Shown: positions 63,047 through 64,000 of the stretch, one piece after another
Layout: each line of letters begins with the position of its first letter
Numbering within the stretch: position 1 is the first letter of the stretch
Source: Tridacna crocea
Taxonomy: Eukaryota; Mollusca; Bivalvia; Cardiida; Cardiidae
Assembly (NCBI GenBank): GCA_943736015.1
Contig: OX031062.1
Span: 51,758,962-51,822,961, forward strand
Direction of reading: 5' to 3'
Length of the DNA stretch: 64,000 nucleotides
The notes under the pieces: model-generated
Told to the model about the DNA's origin: nothing
Seen by the model: only the letters and a program-made list of their open reading frames with translations
Database searches by the model: none
Program-made: the position numbers and the translations under genes

Positions 63047-63602
63047 CTAAATTAGAGATAAAATATTGCTACTTAGTAGGCACATTTGTTTATGCCTCAG
63101 TTTTTTTTCTTTTTAAAGTTACATGTATTTATTGTCAAATGGGCAAGTCTTTTGCTTGCTTAATATTTAACTTTTTCATCATACAGTTCTGACCAGCCTC
63201 GGAAAGATCACTCTTGAAAATATCATAGGAAAAGAAGAAAATGCTGGTAACCAGCATTTTCTCCTTTTCCCACACCATCTTCTACTTTTTTGATAACGGT
63301 TTCTATAGATTGAGCCATCTTTCATTTGCCATCTGCAAGTGCTTTCAATTAGGACAAGTCTAGAATTTTACTGTTTGAGTAAGTCACAATATTTAACAAT
63401 ATCTCAGCACTGTAGCCAATGCATTCATCCATGAGTCATTTCAGGAAATTTCTATACGAAAGATTTTGACAGCACTCTCTGAGGCTGCTTTCCAAAAGAA
63501 GCTAGGTCAAAACAAGGTTCAAAATAAGTGGTGGAATCAAGCTTGACCCAATGACTTTAATCAATGAGAGCTATCAATGCTGAGCATGGCAAGTTTTAGC
63601 CT

Positions 63603-63830
63603 TAACCCTTTACTCCATAGATACTCATTTGTACGCATTGCTTGTAGGTGCCTTTGGAAAACATTGTGACATAAGGTGAAATTGCTCGTGACAAGCAAAT
63701 TCACCTTTTGTCACAATGTTTTCTATGCTTTCAAAAGGTGTCATATAAACATAAGAAACAGCTTCATCCTTGCTGTTATTCAGAGTCAATTAGAGATTCC
63801 ATAGAAATGCCTTATGAGGTAAAGGGTTAA
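63603..63830 (+). mobile_element. B-family TTAA hairpin MITE
   Basis: 228 bp. Ends TTAACCCTTTACTCCATAGA and ATGAGGTAAAGGGTTAA. Stem GTGACATAAGGTGAAATTGC with a few mismatches. Confidence 0.92.
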
Positions 63831-64000
63831 AATGACTTTCACAACTATAGTTGCTTTGGTTACCAGTGCAGATTAACGTAGTAGACCTCTAATAGAAAAC
63901 AGCTATTTCCACAATAATAATATCCTACAAAATTTGCTACGATTAAAAAAAGAGTGTTATTGTAATGCTTTAACCAAGCCACTTTTCCCTTTTTGTCTTT

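Overview
This is a eukaryotic, animal-type window. It holds one very large multi-exon gene on the minus strand, set in introns packed with short non-autonomous mobile elements. The EGF/VWD/laminin-G mosaic and the repeat flora (tandem-core elements ending in a GAGCAC..GTGCTC hairpin followed by GGTGAGCTAAAA, TTAA-flanked hairpin MITEs, a tRNA-derived SINE) fit a mollusc, most likely a bivalve. The species cannot be proven from the sequence alone.

The gene: I traced 33 coding exons (numbered 1-33 in transcription order, right to left) from 63046 down to position 1. Every one of the 32 introns is GT-AG, and the reading phase closes at every junction, giving about 15.7 kb of coding sequence (about 5,250 residues). 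Neither the start codon and signal peptide (right of the window) nor the C-terminus (left of it) is present. From N to C the protein has: (1) exons 1-9, about seven tandem units of roughly 405-430 residues, each a beta-rich half followed by a glycine-rich half; exon 4 alone is 4,243 bp and holds three whole units and part of a fourth; (2) exons 9-28, about 53 EGF-like modules, of which 44 form eleven copies of a strict four-module super-repeat; (3) exons 29-30, a beta domain with an AWFGYxNPN motif; (4) exon 31, two more EGF-like modules; (5) exons 32-33, a von Willebrand D-like domain, then one complete and one incomplete laminin-G-like domain running off the left edge. This predicts a secreted or cell-surface matrix or adhesion protein. 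Its function is unknown to me.

The introns: the dominant elements are two related TTAA-bounded MITE families, here called H1 and B. Intact copies are almost all 228-230 bp TTAA to TTAA, and both carry a near-perfect central palindrome of about 65 bp. At least 9 B copies and more than 40 H1 copies or remnants are spread through nearly every intron. Other insertions are five long tandem-core elements (8.1-9.4, 30.7-31.2, 33.2-34.6, 49.2-50.4 and 60.3-61.8 kb), a 1,376-bp hAT-like element with perfect 8-bp target duplications (20.3-21.7 kb), a tRNA-derived SINE with a 12-bp target duplication (59.1-59.4 kb), a LINE-like 3' end (24.1-24.4 kb), a 350-bp-arm inverted repeat (56.2-57.4 kb), and small foldbacks, microsatellites and homopolymers. 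I see no second gene, no structural RNA gene and no CRISPR array. Open frames on the plus strand are antisense shadows or lie in repeats.
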